A DNA stretch of 64,000 bases, from positions 1 through 64,000 of the forward strand of contig DASCOS010000020.1 in the NCBI GenBank assembly GCA_036012125.1. Reading direction: 5' to 3'. Positions within the stretch are counted from its first letter, which is position 1. The number at the start of each line of letters is the position of its first letter. The notes beneath the pieces were generated by a model that searched no databases, was not told the DNA's origin, and saw only the letters and a program-made list of their open reading frames with translations. This stretch comes from Vicinamibacterales bacterium (lineage in GTDB: Bacteria; Acidobacteriota; Vicinamibacteria; Vicinamibacterales; UBA823). This document shows positions 1 through 8,472 of the stretch, piece after piece. The position numbers and the translations under genes were made by a program.

Positions 1-2
1 AT

Positions 3-296
3 TACGGATACGAGTATCCGGAAAGCTACCTCCGGACGTTTGGTGAGGATTACGTGCCGGAGCCTTACCTGCAGCGCACCTATCAGAAGGTAAGAAACCA
101 CAAGTGGTATGAGCATTCGCGGCTCGTAACCGTGAATGACCTCTACGCATTTGACCGCAGTAAGATCGTGTCGATCGAGCCGTTCATCGACATCATCGGA
201 CGCCACTTCAAGCAGCCGAAGGAAGGCTTGGGATGGGACGACTCGTCGTCATCCCACATGTGGCGGACGATCAACAATCCAGACCGTCGTCTGTAA
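3..296 (+). CDS. C-terminal fragment of an unidentified protein
   Basis: The reading frame is open from the first full codon of the window to a TAA at 294-296, so only the last 97 residues of a longer gene are visible. The tail is rich in Tyr, Trp and charged residues and ends in a serine run followed by HMWRTINNPDRRL. I do not recognise the family. A strong hairpin terminator lies 17 bases after the stop, so this is the last gene of its transcript. An internal ATG could be read as a start at 54, but the frame continues upstream to the window edge with no stop, so a 5'-truncated gene is the better reading. Confidence 0.6.
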   Translation, partial: YGYEYPESYLRTFGEDYVPEPYLQRTYQKVRNHKWYEHSRLVTVNDLYAFDRSKIVSIEPFIDIIGRHFKQPKEGLGWDDSSSSHMWRTINNPDRRL

Positions 297-313
297 CACC
301 TTGCTCCTCCAGT

Positions 314-348
314 CGGCGCGTGCTTACAAAGGCACGCGCCGGTTTTTT
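314..348 (+). terminator. Rho-independent terminator
   Basis: A perfect 10-bp stem (CGGCGCGTGC at 314-323 with GCACGCGCCG at 332-341), an 8-base loop, then GTTTTTTG. It closes the transcript of the truncated gene. The rest of the 297-505 gap holds only the putative promoter at 420-425 and the leader of the next gene. Confidence 0.85.
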
Positions 349-419
349 GCGCGAAGACCTCCTCTCTCCCCTAATCTGACCACTTCCAAATCTGCTCCGC
401 CTTGTGGAAACGGTCACGC

Positions 420-425
420 TATAAT
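420..425 (+). promoter_or_regulatory. -10 promoter element TATAAT
   Basis: A perfect TATAAT lies 80 bases before the TPP-enzyme start and after the terminator, in the right place to drive the 506-4141 cluster. No convincing -35 box is seen at 16-18 bases upstream. The same pattern (perfect -10, weak -35) recurs before several genes in this window. Confidence 0.4.
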
Positions 426-505
426 GGCTCACCATCATGGGTTCCTAGTGACCGAAGTGCCAGCATCTCGAAGGCATTGAGGGAACCAACCCGGGAGGTC
501 GAGCA

Positions 506-2446
506 ATGAAGAAGGTGACGAAGGCAACGGCCAAGCACTCGGTGAATCGTCGCCGGTTTATCAAAGGCGCGGCGGCTGGCGCTGCCGGAGCAGCGATGCT
601 CGTAGGCGACCAGGCGGTCACCGCACAAACTCAATCCGGCAACCCGGACCAATCAGCCAACATCCCTTCACCCGAAGACAGTGGAGCAAACGGGAACGAA
701 GGTCTGGCGCGTAGCCCCAAAGTCGACAGTTTTATCGTTGAGAATCCAGGGTCTGACTACATGGTCGACGTCTTTCGAGCCCTTGACCTCGAATACTGCG
801 CATCAAATTGCGGCTCGAGCTTTGACGGTTTGCAGGAGTCAATCATCAATCACGGTAACAATCAGATGCCGGAATTCTTGACCTGTCTTCACGAAGAGTC
901 ATCCGTCGCGATGGCACATGGCTATGCCAAGATCGCAGGAAAGCCAATGATGGCCCTATTCCACGGCACCGTGGGACTCCAGCATGCCACGATGGCAATT
1001 TATAACGCCTACGTTGACCGGGTGCCGGTCTATATGGCGGTCGGGCTTGACTACGACGGCCCAGTATCAGCACATAACGCCACTGACCTCGCCGCAATCG
1101 TCAGAAACTTTGTGAAATGGGACCATCAGCCCAATTCGTTAACGGACTTTGGCCGGTCTGCTATGCGAGCGTACACTTTGGCGACCACCCCGCCGATGGC
1201 ACCGGTCCTTTTGGTTCTAGACGCTGCGCAACAAAAGGCTCCAGTCGAGATGGCACCTAGTATTCCCCGGTTGTCCCTACCCAAATTTCCGAGTGCTGAC
1301 AGCAACTCAGTGAAAGAGATTGCCCGGTTATTGGTTGATGCGGACAATCCCCGCATCAACACCGGCCAAGCTGCGCGGACGCAAGAGGGAATCGATCTAC
1401 TCGTTGAGCTGGCTGAACTTTTACAACTTCCCGTTAACGGCGTCAGCAATCGGCTGAACTTCCCTTCCCGTCATCCTCTCCAGGGCACGGGCACCGGAGT
1501 GCCTGACTTGATTTTGAATCTTGAGCCTGGTGCGAGAATTGGGGCCACACCAAGCACCCCTCGGTCAAGTAGGCCAAGTGCCGCGTCAACTGACAGTTCC
1601 GAACTCACCACTGTCACGATAAGTTCAGCGGAATTCCTCGTCACCAGTAATTTCAACGTGTTTGGTAACGGCGCAGGGAACGCGGACCTCCTCATTGCGG
1701 CTGATGCGCAGGCGACACTGCCAGCGTTAATCGAAGAGGTTCGGCGCCTGATCACCAGCGACCGGCAACGATTCTTCAGTGATCGTGGTAAGAAGATTGC
1801 TGACGTGCACGCACGGGCCAGGCGCCGGGAGATCTCGGAAGCTCGCTACGGATGGAACGCAGCGCCGGTTAGCTTGGCTCGCCTCGCAGCGGAATTGTGG
1901 CCGCTGATCAAAGACGACGACTGGTCGTTCGTTTCCCCACAGCTATTTCTCGGCAACTGGCCGAGTCGGCTCTGGGATATGAAAAAGTCCCATCACTTTA
2001 TTGGAGCTCACGGTGCTGGAGGGATGGGCTACGGTGCACCCGCAGCGGTAGGCGCGGCACTCGCCAATCGGAAGCATGGACGACTCTCCATCAATATCCA
2101 GGGCGACGGCGACCTAAATTATGCACCGGGGGTCCTATGGACGGCAGCCCACCATCAGATACCGCTTTTGACCATTATGGCGAATAACCGTGCGTACCAC
2201 GCGGAGGTGATGTTCCTCCAGAAACAGTGTGCGGCTCGTAACCGTGGCGTGGACCGAGCCCATATCGGCACAACTATTAGCGACCCCAATATCGACTACG
2301 CGCAAATGGCAAAAGCCTACGGAATCTACGGCGAGGGTCCCATAGAACATCCGAATGACCTTGCACCGGCCTTGCGCCGAGGGCTTGAACGAGTCAGGGC
2401 GGGTGAACCGGCGGTGATCGATGTACTGACACAGCCACGAGGATAA
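506..2446 (+). CDS. Tat-exported thiamine-diphosphate-dependent enzyme (acetolactate synthase/benzoylformate decarboxylase fold)
   Basis: A 646-residue TPP enzyme. The ATG at 506 follows a GGGAGG ribosome site. Residues 14-20 (NRRRFIK) and the alanine-rich stretch after them form a twin-arginine signal. The N-terminal Pyr domain holds the expected activating glutamate (H129-E130). The C-terminal PP domain has the TPP/Mg motif GDG at 533-535 with its paired NN at 560-561. A Ser/Thr-rich insertion interrupts the central domain near residues 345-385. Family members decarboxylate, ligate or oxidise 2-keto acids; the substrate here is unknown. Such enzymes are usually cytoplasmic, so a Tat signal is unusual. 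A c-type cytochrome starts 10 bases downstream, which suggests (inference) an oxidative decarboxylase passing electrons to the cytochrome, somewhat like pyruvate oxidase/quinone reductases. Confidence 0.85.
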   Translation: MKKVTKATAKHSVNRRRFIKGAAAGAAGAAMLVGDQAVTAQTQSGNPDQSANIPSPEDSGANGNEGLARSPKVDSFIVENPGSDYMVDVFRALDLEYCASNCGSSFDGLQESIINHGNNQMPEFLTCLHEESSVAMAHGYAKIAGKPMMALFHGTVGLQHATMAIYNAYVDRVPVYMAVGLDYDGPVSAHNATDLAAIVRNFVKWDHQPNSLTDFGRSAMRAYTLATTPPMAPVLLVLDAAQQKAPVEMAPSIPRLSLPKFPSADSNSVKEIARLLVDADNPRINTGQAARTQEGIDLLVELAELLQLPVNGVSNRLNFPSRHPLQGTGTGVPDLILNLEPGARIGATPSTPRSSRPSAASTDSSELTTVTISSAEFLVTSNFNVFGNGAGNADLLIAADAQATLPALIEEVRRLITSDRQRFFSDRGKKIADVHARARRREISEARYGWNAAPVSLARLAAELWPLIKDDDWSFVSPQLFLGNWPSRLWDMKKSHHFIGAHGAGGMGYGAPAAVGAALANRKHGRLSINIQGDGDLNYAPGVLWTAAHHQIPLLTIMANNRAYHAEVMFLQKQCAARNRGVDRAHIGTTISDPNIDYAQMAKAYGIYGEGPIEHPNDLAPALRRGLERVRAGEPAVIDVLTQPRG

Positions 2447-2456
2447 GGAGCGCGAT

Positions 2457-2855
2457 ATGAACCACATGCATCCATTTGTCCTCGCCTTGCTAACGGTAGC
2501 GGGACTGTTCGCAGGCATCCACGGTAGCACCCCGCAAAGTAGCAACGACCTCATCGGCAATGCTGATACCGGGAAGGTCCTATTCGAAGAGTACACCTGT
2601 GACGGCTGTCATGGCTCAACAGCAGAAAACGGCTTGGGCACCAGACTGAACCCCCCCAGAATGCGCCAGGCCCGTTTCATCCAGTACCTTCGTAATCCCA
2701 CTAACCCTGAGCGAATGCCACCGTATCAGCAACCGGAGGTGTCGGATCAGAAGCTGGCTGATATTTATGCCTTCCTTCAATCGTTGCCATCGGCTTCCCC
2801 TCCGGTGGGAGACATTCCCGTGCTGCAGGCAATTCTCGAAGAGGTTCCTAAGTAG
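2457..2855 (+). CDS. small periplasmic c-type cytochrome
   Basis: A 132-residue secreted mono-haem cytochrome c. A hydrophobic signal peptide covers roughly residues 6-22. The haem site is CDGCH at 48-52, and M87 in RMPPY is the likely distal ligand, giving a class I cytochrome fold. The start at 2457 follows an AAGGAG site and is 10 bases after the TPP-enzyme stop, so the two are almost certainly co-transcribed. The placement makes it the candidate electron acceptor of the exported TPP enzyme (inference). Confidence 0.85.
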   Translation: MNHMHPFVLALLTVAGLFAGIHGSTPQSSNDLIGNADTGKVLFEEYTCDGCHGSTAENGLGTRLNPPRMRQARFIQYLRNPTNPERMPPYQQPEVSDQKLADIYAFLQSLPSASPPVGDIPVLQAILEEVPK

Positions 2856-2905
2856 GCCCTGCTAAACATGCGCGGCAAGTTCAAACTTATCGAGGTCCGT
2901 GGCTG

Positions 2906-4141
2906 ATGAAACTACGAAGGCAGGGTTGGAGTCGTCGTGATGTGCTTCAGTTGGCCCCCGCTACGCTTCTGGGTACTGCGCTCAACCAGGCTGCATGTAC
3001 CGACAAAGATCAGGCGACGACGAACTCTGCTGAGAACCGCATCAATCGAGTCCGCCGTTTCACTGTAACCTCGAAACGCTGGAAGGTCGTCGGCAAGAAC
3101 TCCCACCTTGATGTCCACGGAGACACGGCGACCGATGCCCTCTTGATCATTGACACGACGGGAGGCCAACAAGGATTCGGCTGGTCGAGGTCGAATGAAG
3201 GTGACGCCGCAGAACTTCTAGACAGGGATCCACTCGACTTCTTTCAACCGGGGCGCGGCATCGTAAGCCCTCTGGGACGGGGCGACGCGCCACTCTGGGA
3301 CTTGACGGGAAAGATTCTCAACGAACCGGCGTGGCGTCTTCTGGGTGGCTACGGACCAGAATGGGTGCCCGTATATGACGGCAGCATCTACTTCTCTGAC
3401 CTGCAGCCAGAATACGCGGACCGAGGAATTCCACGAATTTTGGAGGAAATCGACCACAGTCTCGAGCTTGGCCATCGGGCGTTCAAGATCAAGGTCGGGC
3501 GCGGATTCAAATGGATGGCGCCTGAACCCGGACTCGTCCGCGATATTGAGGTCGTCCGCGCTATTCGCGCGCACGTCGGTCCTGACGTGAAGCTCATGGT
3601 CGATTCGAACAACGGCTACGACCTGGCCACGACAAAGCGGTTCCTGAAAGAAGCAGACATCGAATTTTTCTTCGTCGAAGAAATGTTCCCCGAATCGGTC
3701 GAGGAAGATCTTGAACTGAAGGGGTGGATCCGTTCTCGGGACTGGAACACGTTAGTGGCTGACGGAGAATCCGCCAGTGAGCCAGAGCATTTCACGCCAT
3801 ATATCGATCGCGTCGCCTTCGACGTCCTGCAAGGCGACATGCGCCGCTTCGGCTTCACCGAACTACGAGACCTCGCGCGAACGGCAGCACCTTCGGGGAT
3901 CGGATTGGCTCCACACAACTGGGGGTCATACCTCGGGCTCTACATGCAGCTGATACTCGGACGCGGCATTCCGAACTTCGTTATGGCCGAACAAGATCCC
4001 GCCCACACCGAGCTCTTCGATGCGTCCGACTTCGAACTTCGTGAGGGTCGAATGCGGGTGCCTGATACGCCTGGCTGCGGCCTCGCCCTGCGGACTGAGC
4101 GTTTGGCTGACGAAACCCTCGACTGGGAGCTCCACGTTTAA
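2906..4141 (+). CDS. Tat-exported mandelate racemase/muconate lactonizing enzyme family protein
   Basis: A 411-residue enolase-superfamily enzyme. A twin-arginine motif (WSRRDVLQL) lies near residue 10 and the signal ends in a Cys-containing region, so it may also be lipid-anchored. Superfamily signatures are visible in order: the KxK base at K194/K196, metal ligands D233 (VDSNN), E258/E259 (FVEE) and E288 (DGE), and a C-terminal His at 337 (PHNWGS). This pattern fits sugar-acid dehydratases or racemases of the MR group; the substrate cannot be read from sequence. It follows the cytochrome by 50 bases and shares its strand, so it may act on the same 2-hydroxy/2-keto acid chemistry in the periplasm (inference). 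Confidence 0.82.
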   Translation: MKLRRQGWSRRDVLQLAPATLLGTALNQAACTDKDQATTNSAENRINRVRRFTVTSKRWKVVGKNSHLDVHGDTATDALLIIDTTGGQQGFGWSRSNEGDAAELLDRDPLDFFQPGRGIVSPLGRGDAPLWDLTGKILNEPAWRLLGGYGPEWVPVYDGSIYFSDLQPEYADRGIPRILEEIDHSLELGHRAFKIKVGRGFKWMAPEPGLVRDIEVVRAIRAHVGPDVKLMVDSNNGYDLATTKRFLKEADIEFFFVEEMFPESVEEDLELKGWIRSRDWNTLVADGESASEPEHFTPYIDRVAFDVLQGDMRRFGFTELRDLARTAAPSGIGLAPHNWGSYLGLYMQLILGRGIPNFVMAEQDPAHTELFDASDFELREGRMRVPDTPGCGLALRTERLADETLDWELHV

Positions 4142-4173
4142 GGGCGAGTATCATCAGTGTGGAGATTCAAGTA

Positions 4174-5310
4174 ATGACGAATGCGTTCTCGATGATCTGG
4201 CGTTGTGGTGTAGTCGCGATGGCTTCGGCACTGTGGGTAAGCGGTGCCTTGGCGACGGACGACCGGGCAATCCAATTTCCAGATGTACCCGGCTTCCGCA
4301 CTGTGGCGGTAGACCTGCATACCCATTCTGTGTTCTCCGACGGCAGTGTGTGGCCGGATATTAGGGTCGACGAAGCTCGCCGAGACGGGCTTGACCTCAT
4401 CGCGATTACCGAGCACCTAGAATACCAACCCCACGCAGTTGACATCCCACACCCCGATCGAAATCGGTCATTCGAACTAGCTACCGGGTATGTCGACCGG
4501 CAACAAATCGACCTGCTTGTTGTTAATGGGGCGGAAATCACCCGTGACATGCCACCAGGCCATGTCAATGCTGTGTTTCTAACTGACGCGAACCCCCTTC
4601 GAACGAACATGGTCATGGATGCTTTTCTAGCGGCCGACCGTCAAGAAGCATTTGTCTTTTGGAATCATCCCGCGTGGACAACTCAACGTCCCGATGGCGT
4701 CGCCCGGCTTACCGACATGCACAGGGAACTGATCCAGCGTCGCCTCCTCCACGGCATCGAAGTGGCTAACGCCGGTAACTACTCAGCAGAAGCACTGCAA
4801 ATCGCCCTTGACCACAACCTCACAATCCTCGGGGTCTCTGACATTCACGGGCTCATTGACTGGGATTACGACATACATGACGGAGGACATCGCACGGTCA
4901 CACTAGTCTTGGCCCGTGAGCGAACGGCTGAAGCTGTGCGGGAGGCACTCCTGGCACGCCGCACGATCGCGTGGTTCAACAATTTATTGATCGGACGAGA
5001 AGACACGTTGGTACCGTTGCTCGAAACCGCGGTCACGGTCTCTGATGCCGTGGTACGAAGCCAGAGTGAGGTGGTGGACGTGACGTTATCGAACAATTCC
5101 GACGCTGCAGTCGACCTTCGCAACACGAACGCCCACCGGTTCGCCGAACACTCGGCCGTGGTTCGCGTGCCGGCCCACGGTCAGGTCACGCTTGGCGTGA
5201 CAGGCGAACCCCAATCTGTGTTCGACCTCGAATTTGAAGTACTAACGGCTCTGGTAGCACCCGAAACACATCCAACGCTCCGACTACGCGTCGAAGTCGA
5301 AGCTCGCTGA
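4174..5310 (+). CDS. secreted PHP-domain metal-dependent hydrolase
   Basis: A 378-residue protein with an N-terminal signal peptide ending about ALA-TDD and a PHP (polymerase and histidinol phosphatase) domain. The metal-binding signature VDLHTHSVFSDG, followed by ITEHLEY, an FWNHP histidine and VSDIHG, supplies the His/Asp ligands typical of the family. PHP enzymes hydrolyse phosphoesters or phosphonates at a di- or trinuclear metal site. I chose the ATG at 4174 because GGAG sits 9 bases upstream; a GTG at 4159 is the only longer alternative. The C-terminal ~110 residues look like a beta-sandwich with no recognised function. It ends the 506-5310 cluster and converges on the aminotransferase gene. 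Confidence 0.8.
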   Translation: MTNAFSMIWRCGVVAMASALWVSGALATDDRAIQFPDVPGFRTVAVDLHTHSVFSDGSVWPDIRVDEARRDGLDLIAITEHLEYQPHAVDIPHPDRNRSFELATGYVDRQQIDLLVVNGAEITRDMPPGHVNAVFLTDANPLRTNMVMDAFLAADRQEAFVFWNHPAWTTQRPDGVARLTDMHRELIQRRLLHGIEVANAGNYSAEALQIALDHNLTILGVSDIHGLIDWDYDIHDGGHRTVTLVLARERTAEAVREALLARRTIAWFNNLLIGREDTLVPLLETAVTVSDAVVRSQSEVVDVTLSNNSDAAVDLRNTNAHRFAEHSAVVRVPAHGQVTLGVTGEPQSVFDLEFEVLTALVAPETHPTLRLRVEVEAR

Positions 5311-5355
5311 CTTGACCCTGGACACCAACGAGAAGTAAACCACTTTGAGTGCTGA

Positions 5356-6507
5356 TTACCCGGTCCGTAGCACCTCAGCGAAGACCCCGGACGCACGCCG
5401 CATTTCCCCCATCGTGCCGAGCGACACACGGCAGCGGTCGAGCATCGGCGGGAAATTCCGACCTACCTGAACTCGATGTTCGAGACACGCATCCCGAAAG
5501 TCCCCAACTGGACGGTCGAGACCAACGAACAGAAAGTTCGTGTTCGACAATGGGACACCTAGACCTAGACCCTTGAAGGTCGAGTGAACAAACTCTCGCA
5601 CCCGCGCGTTCTCCTGCCGCTCACGCTCCATGTGCGACGGATCATTCAATGAGGCGATAGCCGCTGCCGCTGTTAGCACGTTCACGCTCCCCAAACCCCA
5701 AGCAGCCTCGATCTTTTGCATCGTCTCAGGCCGGCCGATGGCGTAGCCCAAACGCAACCCAGCCATCCCGTAGGCCTTAGAAAACGTGCGAGTGACAAAA
5801 ACGTTGGGATCATCGAGGGCAAACGGAACAGCGGTGCCACCAATCGGGTCCTCGGAATAGTCAATATAAGCTTCATCGACCTGAATCATTGTCTCAGGCG
5901 ATGAGCGGCGCACGTCATCAATAAACGCTGCAACCGACAGACCCGAATGGAACGTCGACGTGGGATTGTTCGGATTACACAAGAACACCAAGCCAGCACC
6001 TTTCGCCGCCTCAGCCATTCCGTTCAGATCAATGGATAAATCAGCCATGACCGGCACTTCCCGAATAGGAGTGCCGATGCGCCGCGCCGTAGCCACCGGT
6101 GCACCATAGGATGGAGAGGCGTTCACTAGGGGGCGTTCTGGCGAGGTAAACGCTCGGACAGCACCAGCCAACAGACCCGCCGAGCCCGTACTCAAAAGAA
6201 CGTTGTCGGCCTTGGCGCGGTAGAGTCCAGCGATAGTCTCTGCTAGACCGGGAGGATTGTCCGGATATCGGCCCACCTTAAAGGACACGCGCCCATCAAG
6301 TGCTCGCAAGGCGGCATCGCCTGGTCCACGTGGATTCTCATTACCACTAATGCGAATGAACCCCGGCTCGATTAATGGCGGAGTCTGGCCTTCGATACCA
6401 CGCGCCGATAGCTCCTCGCGCCCGCGGGAGATGATAAAGGGCAGCGAAAGCATCCCTGTCCCACCACATCCGACCGACCGAACGAACTCACGTCGAGACC
6501 ATCTCAT
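5356..6507 (-). CDS. Tat-exported histidinol-phosphate-aminotransferase-like PLP enzyme (paralogue 1)
   Basis: A 383-residue fold-type I aminotransferase with a Tat signal (WSRREFVRS near the start). The ATG at 6507 has a perfect AGGAGG in front, so the longer reading from 6534 is unlikely. PLP landmarks are clear: NPNNPTS, DEAYIDY with the ring-stacking Asp, the Schiff-base lysine in TFSKAYGMAGLRLGY, and a C-terminal substrate-carboxylate Arg before SLGTMGEM. It belongs with two near-identical tandem copies at 25972 and 27414. Cytoplasmic HisC makes histidinol phosphate; an exported form cannot serve that pathway, so its substrate is probably an extracytoplasmic amino compound (inference). 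Confidence is high for family, low for substrate. Confidence 0.83.
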   Translation of the reverse strand: MRWSRREFVRSVGCGGTGMLSLPFIISRGREELSARGIEGQTPPLIEPGFIRISGNENPRGPGDAALRALDGRVSFKVGRYPDNPPGLAETIAGLYRAKADNVLLSTGSAGLLAGAVRAFTSPERPLVNASPSYGAPVATARRIGTPIREVPVMADLSIDLNGMAEAAKGAGLVFLCNPNNPTSTFHSGLSVAAFIDDVRRSSPETMIQVDEAYIDYSEDPIGGTAVPFALDDPNVFVTRTFSKAYGMAGLRLGYAIGRPETMQKIEAAWGLGSVNVLTAAAAIASLNDPSHMERERQENARVREFVHSTFKGLGLGVPLSNTNFLFVGLDRPVGDFRDACLEHRVQVGRNFPPMLDRCRVSLGTMGEMRRASGVFAEVLRTG

Positions 6508-6588
6508 GCTTCCTCCTTGGACCAAACGGTTCAAACAAGTCGTGTCTTACCTATACACTACTCAGACGGGCTCACCGGCTTAACCGTG

Positions 6589-7302
6589 TCACGCTAAACA
6601 TGTTTTACAAGGTAAAGAACCGTCAGCTATAGCCCCCTCACGGTTCTCCCACTCCACAAGGTCATGTCGCGAAATACTCTGCCCCCAATCGCACGTTTCC
6701 CGGTGAAAGGTCCTTCGACCCGCACTTGCGATAACCTTCGTTTGACCTTCGGGACTCCCGAGACACCGCAACACTTCTCGATAAAATTCTGGATGCGACT
6801 GCCAGGTCTGGGCGGTAACGAACATGCCATCTTGCACGGCCTGGTCGGTACAGTAAACACCCCCAGCAAGTTCCACCTCATTCCGTACATGCTCGTAGCA
6901 CGTGACACGCCGTCCCTTGACGAGGCCAGCAGCAATCAGGACTTGGATTCCATGACAGATCGCAAACACCCAACGATTGAGGTTCGAAAACTGCTGGACC
7001 AGTGTAATGAGTCCGGCGTCGTGCCTGAGGTATTCCGGCGCTCGCCCACCGAGCACCAGCACAGCTGTGTAATCTTCAGCTACCGCAGCGCCGAACGCCA
7101 CATCCGCTTCAACGCCGTAGCCCTGTCGCTCAATATAGGTATCCCAGCCAGGCTCAAAGTCATGGGCCACAAGGTGCAGTCGACGCTTACTCGGCGCCCC
7201 CACGGCAACCTCATAACCAGCCTCCCGTAGCCGGTGAATCGCGTAAAGCGCCTCGTAGCTCTCCCCAGCGTCACCCGTAACAATTAAGATTTTTCCGCGC
7301 AT
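6589..7302 (-). CDS. DJ-1/PfpI family protein with C-terminal Ada-like zinc-site domain
   Basis: A 237-residue protein. Residues 1-185 form a DJ-1/PfpI (class I glutamine amidotransferase-like) domain with the nucleophile elbow AICHG (C116-H117) and a conserved acid at E14. Members act as proteases, glyoxalases, deglycases or chaperones. Residues about 196-237 resemble the small metal site seen in Ada-type zinc-binding domains: H200, C204 and the pair C232/C235 (CKTC). No signal peptide is seen, so it is cytoplasmic. It stands 80 bases upstream of the aminotransferase on the same strand. Function of the fusion is not known; a redox- or metal-sensing role is only inference. Confidence 0.75.
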   Translation of the reverse strand: MRGKILIVTGDAGESYEALYAIHRLREAGYEVAVGAPSKRRLHLVAHDFEPGWDTYIERQGYGVEADVAFGAAVAEDYTAVLVLGGRAPEYLRHDAGLITLVQQFSNLNRWVFAICHGIQVLIAAGLVKGRRVTCYEHVRNEVELAGGVYCTDQAVQDGMFVTAQTWQSHPEFYREVLRCLGSPEGQTKVIASAGRRTFHRETCDWGQSISRHDLVEWENREGAIADGSLPCKTCLA

Positions 7303-7423
7303 CGAATACTCCGTGCGACTTACCGCAGCAGATGGCGAAGCGTATCATGTTCGCTCATTATCCAATCTGGGCCACTTCTTCTATCTATACACGGCCCAAT
7401 CCCTCAAATTGCCTAGACGAGAC

Positions 7424-7429
7424 TATAAT
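7424..7429 (+). promoter_or_regulatory. -10 promoter element TATAAT, probably producing a leaderless mRNA
   Basis: A perfect TATAAT ends only 8 bases before the ATG at 7438. Transcription would start at or next to the start codon, and no Shine-Dalgarno sequence fits in between, so the MetE-like mRNA would be leaderless. No clear -35 box. Confidence 0.45.
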
Positions 7430-7437
7430 GCCGGGCC

Positions 7438-8442
7438 ATGTCCATACCGTCGATCCGCACGGAGGTAGTCGGTTCCTACCCAACCCCCGCTTGGCTATCC
7501 GCTATGCCGTCCCGGCCGACACTGCGCGACGCACTCCTGGTTGTATTGAAAACGCAGGAAGTCGCCGGCTTGGACGTGTTGAGCGACGGAGAGCTCGCTC
7601 GCTTCGACGTGAATCACCCAGATACAAACGGTATGATCGAGTTCTTCATCCGCCCCCTTTCAGGCATTGCCACGGAGTTCACACCAGAGGAGCGGGCTGC
7701 TTTTTGTGCACAACCTGGCATGCAGTTCCGTAATCGGCCGGCCGGAGTCGTCCGCACTCAACTCGGAACCGGCACACTGGATTTACCATCGCACTGGAGC
7801 CTGCTGCCATCGCTCACTAAACAGCCGATTAAGTTCACAGTAACCTCACCCTATATGCTCGCGAAGACCCTCCTGGACAGCCATTATGGTGACCTTCGCG
7901 CACTGTGCATGGACTTAGCGAAAATCTTGGCAACCCAAGTTGCAGAAATCAATGCACCCGTCCTTCAGGTGGACGAGGCTAATCTCACGGGCCATCCCGA
8001 AGACCGTGACTGGGCGCACGAGCCGATCAACACGGTTCTTGACGCCGCACCACACGAAACGGCGGTCCACTTATGTTTTGGAAATTATGGCGGCTCAACG
8101 ATTCAGCAGGGCTCGTGGAAGGATTTGTTACCTTTCCTAAACGCTCTGCACGCTGATCACCTTCTACTCGAATTCGCTCGGCGCGGTTACGAAGAACTCG
8201 AGGTGCTTCGCGATCTTAGACCCGAAATCGCTCTCGGCGTCGGGGTGATTGACATCAAAGATAATGAGGTAGAGACCCCGAGAACTGTAGCAGGGCGAAT
8301 CGAGCAAGCGTCCAAGATACTCGGTCCCGAACGGATTCAATGGGTGCATCCAGATTGCGGGTTCTGGATGTTGCCGCGAAGCGTTGCTGACAGAAAGATG
8401 GCGAACCTAGTCAAAGGCCGTGACCTCTTCCTCGGTCAGTAA
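7438..8442 (+). CDS. cobalamin-independent methionine synthase-like protein (MetE C-terminal domain family)
   Basis: A 334-residue protein made only of the C-terminal zinc TIM barrel of MetE. The family zinc site is complete: H211 and C213 (VHLCFG), E245 (LLLEFA) and C307 (PDCGF). The N-terminal half of true MetE, which helps bind folate, is absent, so this is a short methyltransferase homologue that transfers a methyl group between an unknown donor and a thiol. The start matches the family start (MSIPSIRTEVVGSYP) and has the -10 box directly upstream. It converges on the glycan operon, with only 30 bases between stop codons. Confidence 0.82.
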   Translation: MSIPSIRTEVVGSYPTPAWLSAMPSRPTLRDALLVVLKTQEVAGLDVLSDGELARFDVNHPDTNGMIEFFIRPLSGIATEFTPEERAAFCAQPGMQFRNRPAGVVRTQLGTGTLDLPSHWSLLPSLTKQPIKFTVTSPYMLAKTLLDSHYGDLRALCMDLAKILATQVAEINAPVLQVDEANLTGHPEDRDWAHEPINTVLDAAPHETAVHLCFGNYGGSTIQQGSWKDLLPFLNALHADHLLLEFARRGYEELEVLRDLRPEIALGVGVIDIKDNEVETPRTVAGRIEQASKILGPERIQWVHPDCGFWMLPRSVADRKMANLVKGRDLFLGQ

Positions 8443-8472
8443 CACTCGGGCGTGTGCCCTCCTGATAAATCG

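Noticed and set aside
6664-7230. 188-codon open frame on the plus strand
   Set aside because: Antisense to the DJ-1 gene, which has clear catalytic motifs.
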